23,625 nucleotides of DNA from Methylotenera sp. GTDB lineage: Bacteria > Pseudomonadota > Gammaproteobacteria > Burkholderiales > Methylophilaceae. Shown in pieces: positions 21,741-23,625 of the stretch. The stretch is from positions 1-23,625 of the forward strand of contig SXVG01000075.1 in NCBI GenBank assembly GCA_005791685.1, in the 5' to 3' direction. The position numbers were made by a program, and so were the translations under genes. Positions within the stretch are counted from its first letter, which is position 1. Each line of letters begins with the position of its first letter. Below the pieces are notes generated by a model that was not told the DNA's origin, made no database searches, and worked only from the letters and a program-made list of their open reading frames with translations.

Positions 21741-22247
21741 TTAAACTTTTAGAATTCTGTCGCCTCGACCTATGCCCGATGCGCCCGTGCGCACGGTTTC
21801 TAGTATCGCCGCTTTATCTAAACTTTCGATAAAAGCATCGAGCTTATTGCCTGAGCCGGTAAGCTCAATGGTAAAGCTGCCGTCGGCCACATCGATAATG
21901 CGGCCACGGAATATGTCGCACATCCGCTTCATTTCATCTCTAAATGCACTGGTGGCTTTTACTTTAACCAACATCAATTCACGTTCTATGAATTTGCCGT
22001 CGTTTAAATCCAGCACTTTTACTACGTCCACCAGTTTGTTTAATTGTTTGATGATTTGTTCTATGATGGCCTCAGAGCCTGAGGTGACAATGGTCATGCG
22101 CGATAAAGTGGGGTCTTCTGTGACGGCTACGGTCAGTGACTCAATGTTGTAGCCGCGAGCAGAAAATAAGCCGGCCACGCGAGACAAGGCGCCCGATTCG
22201 TTTTCCATCAGTAGCGAAATGATGTGACGTGTGACTTGAGTCGCCAT
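21741..22247 (-). CDS. ilvH: Acetolactate synthase small (regulatory) subunit
   Basis: A 168-residue regulatory subunit with an N-terminal ACT domain (HIISLLMENESGALSRVAGL, then FSARGYNIESLTV) that binds valine for feedback inhibition, and a C-terminal ALS_ss domain (about residues 85-160, with RELMLVKVKA and IDVADGSFTIELTG). Size matches the IlvH type. The ATG lies one base after the ilvI stop, with a strong GGAGG ribosome binding site inside the ilvI 3' end, so the two subunits are translated in step. Confidence 0.96.
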   Translation of the reverse strand: MATQVTRHIISLLMENESGALSRVAGLFSARGYNIESLTVAVTEDPTLSRMTIVTSGSEAIIEQIIKQLNKLVDVVKVLDLNDGKFIERELMLVKVKATSAFRDEMKRMCDIFRGRIIDVADGSFTIELTGSGNKLDAFIESLDKAAILETVRTGASGIGRGDRILKV

Positions 22248-22248
22248 G

Positions 22249-23625
22249 TTATAGATCCTCCGCTAATATCATTTCGGACAAGCCTTTGCCATTTTGTATC
22301 ATGGGGAAGACATTTTCTTTTTGGTCAGTGATGAAGTCCATAAAAACGAAGCGCGACTTCATGGCAAACGCCTCTTTTAGCGCCGCTTCTACGTCGCCAG
22401 GCTGCGTGATTTGCATGCCAACATGGCCGTACGCTTCGGCTAATTTCACGAAGTTGGGCAGGCTGTCCATATACGATTCGGAGTAGCGGTTTTCATAGAA
22501 AAACTCTTGCCATTGCCGCACCATGCCTAAATAACGGTTGTTCAGCATAATGACTTTAATCGGTAGGTGATACTGGGCGCAGGTGGAAAGCTCTTGGATG
22601 TTCATTTGTATGCTGCCTTCACCCGTTACGCAAGCGACTTGCGCTTCTGGGTGAGCAAATTGCACGCCCATGGCGTAAGGCAGGCCAACACCCATGGTGC
22701 CTAAGCCGCCAGAGTTGATCCAGCGACGTGGTTCATTGAATTTGTAGTATTGCGCTGCCCACATTTGATGTTGACCTACGTCTGAGGTGACAAAGGCTTC
22801 GCCTCTGGTCACTTCATGCAGTTTTTGAATGACGTATTGAGGTTTGATGAAGTCGCCGCTTTGCGTAAAGCTTAAGCATTTTTTTGCCCGCCAGGCGTCA
22901 ATTTGTTTGAACCAAGCGGCCAGCGCGACGTTATTTTGCGCTGGTTTTTCCGTGGCAATAAGCTCGTTCATGTCGCTTAAAACCGACTTAACATCCCCCA
23001 CAATAGGCACATCAATTTTGACCCGTTTGGATATGGACGACGGGTCTATGTCTATGTGTATGATGGTGCGTGGGTTAGACAGGAAATGCGTTGTGTTGCC
23101 TATGACGCGGTCATCAAAGCGGGCGCCCACGGCCAGCAGCACGTCGCATTCTTGCATGGCCATATTGGCTTCATAGGTGCCATGCATGCCTAGCATGCCT
23201 AAAAACTTTTCATCGGCGGCAGGGAAGCCACCCAAACCCATTAGGGTGCTGGTGATAGGCAAGCCTAGCGATTGTATCAACTTAATCAAATGGGCTGATG
23301 CATCACCCAGCACCACACCACCGCCAGAATAGACCATGGGGCGTTTCGCTTCGGCCAGTAATTTGAGGGCTTTTTTGATTTGCCCTAAATGCCCTTTAGT
23401 GACTGGGTTGTAAGAACGCAGATGCACCGTTTCTGGGTAGTCAAACTGACACAAGTCAGCGGTGATGTCCTTAGGGATGTCCACCAATACTGGGCCTGGC
23501 CTGCCGCTGGCAGCCACGTAAAAAGCCTTTTTCATGGTGGCGGCAATGTCTTTAACGTCTTTAACCAAGAAGTTATGTTTGACGCACGGGCGAGTGATGA
23601 CTACGGTGTCGCATTCCTGGAAGGC
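22249..23625 (-). CDS. ilvI: Acetolactate synthase large (catalytic) subunit, 5' end beyond the window
   Basis: The last 459 codons of the thiamine-diphosphate enzyme that forms acetolactate from pyruvate, the first step of the branched-chain pathway. The frame is open to the right edge, beginning AFQECDTVVITRPCVKHNFL, which aligns to roughly residue 110-115 of a full protein; an internal TTG at 23568 is not a start. Seen are the FAD/central-domain region (GARFDDRVIG, HIDIDPSSI), the TPP motif beginning GEGSIQMNIQELST and closing MLNNRYLGMVRQWQ, and the terminal MILAEDL. GEG in place of GDG is, to my knowledge, usual in betaproteobacterial enzymes. Named ilvI here; ilvB is used equally. Confidence 0.95.
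   Translation of the reverse strand, partial: AFQECDTVVITRPCVKHNFLVKDVKDIAATMKKAFYVAASGRPGPVLVDIPKDITADLCQFDYPETVHLRSYNPVTKGHLGQIKKALKLLAEAKRPMVYSGGGVVLGDASAHLIKLIQSLGLPITSTLMGLGGFPAADEKFLGMLGMHGTYEANMAMQECDVLLAVGARFDDRVIGNTTHFLSNPRTIIHIDIDPSSISKRVKIDVPIVGDVKSVLSDMNELIATEKPAQNNVALAAWFKQIDAWRAKKCLSFTQSGDFIKPQYVIQKLHEVTRGEAFVTSDVGQHQMWAAQYYKFNEPRRWINSGGLGTMGVGLPYAMGVQFAHPEAQVACVTGEGSIQMNIQELSTCAQYHLPIKVIMLNNRYLGMVRQWQEFFYENRYSESYMDSLPNFVKLAEAYGHVGMQITQPGDVEAALKEAFAMKSRFVFMDFITDQKENVFPMIQNGKGLSEMILAEDL

Noticed and set aside
22600..22640. GEG instead of GDG in the thiamine-binding motif of IlvI as a lost catalytic residue
   Set aside because: To my knowledge the GEGSIQM form is normal in betaproteobacterial acetolactate synthases, and the rest of the motif is intact.
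23566..23568. TTG 23568 as the start of ilvI
   Set aside because: The frame stays open to the window edge and the residues before it (AFQECDTV, TRPCVKHNF) are conserved in acetolactate synthases.

Overview
The window looks like core chromosome of a betaproteobacterium, most likely of the Nitrosomonadales/Methylophilales type. This is inferred from gene order (ilvI-ilvH-ilvC followed by psd; xseB-ispA-dxs followed by folE2; aroC next to an MFS permease gene) and from protein texture; no database search was possible. A secreted MxaD-like protein next to a secreted seven-bladed YVTN propeller suggests a methylotrophic or otherwise quinoprotein-using organism. Coding density is very high. No stretch above 300 bases lacks a gene, and I saw no tRNA, rRNA, CRISPR array, insertion sequence or phage gene.

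Layout, left to right. 1-1646 (+): the 3' end of a UbiH-type FAD hydroxylase gene, then dsbC. 1660-4613 (-): type IV pilus assembly genes pilB and pilC; pilB carries an in-frame TAA stop in the middle of an otherwise intact reading frame. 4787-6043 (-): icd, whose coenzyme pocket looks shifted from NADP towards NAD. 6088-9741 (+): rluE, a class I glutamine amidotransferase, aroC and an MFS permease. 9746-14383 (-): a probable operon running esterase, xseB, ispA, dxs, folE2. 14544-16829 (+): a CHASE2 adenylate cyclase. 16906-19131 (-): propeller, mxaD-like gene, then the major pilin pilA, with two hairpins in the pilA leader. 19220-19711 (+): rppH. 19732-23625 (-): ilvI (cut by the right edge), ilvH, ilvC, then psd behind a strong terminator.

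How they work together. The dxs/ispA pair feeds isoprenoid synthesis and hence the ubiquinone tail, while the left-edge hydroxylase modifies the quinone ring. The ilv genes make branched-chain amino acids. pilA, pilB and pilC belong to one pilus machine although they sit about 12 kb apart. The cyclase converges on pilA, and the two genes share one hairpin at their 3' ends.

I do not see a clearly new multi-gene system. The points most worth a second look are the pilB stop codon, the Icd coenzyme residues, the terminator-like hairpins pressed against the ribosome binding sites of pilA and psd, and the MxaD-like/propeller pair whose mature proteins both seem to start with histidine.
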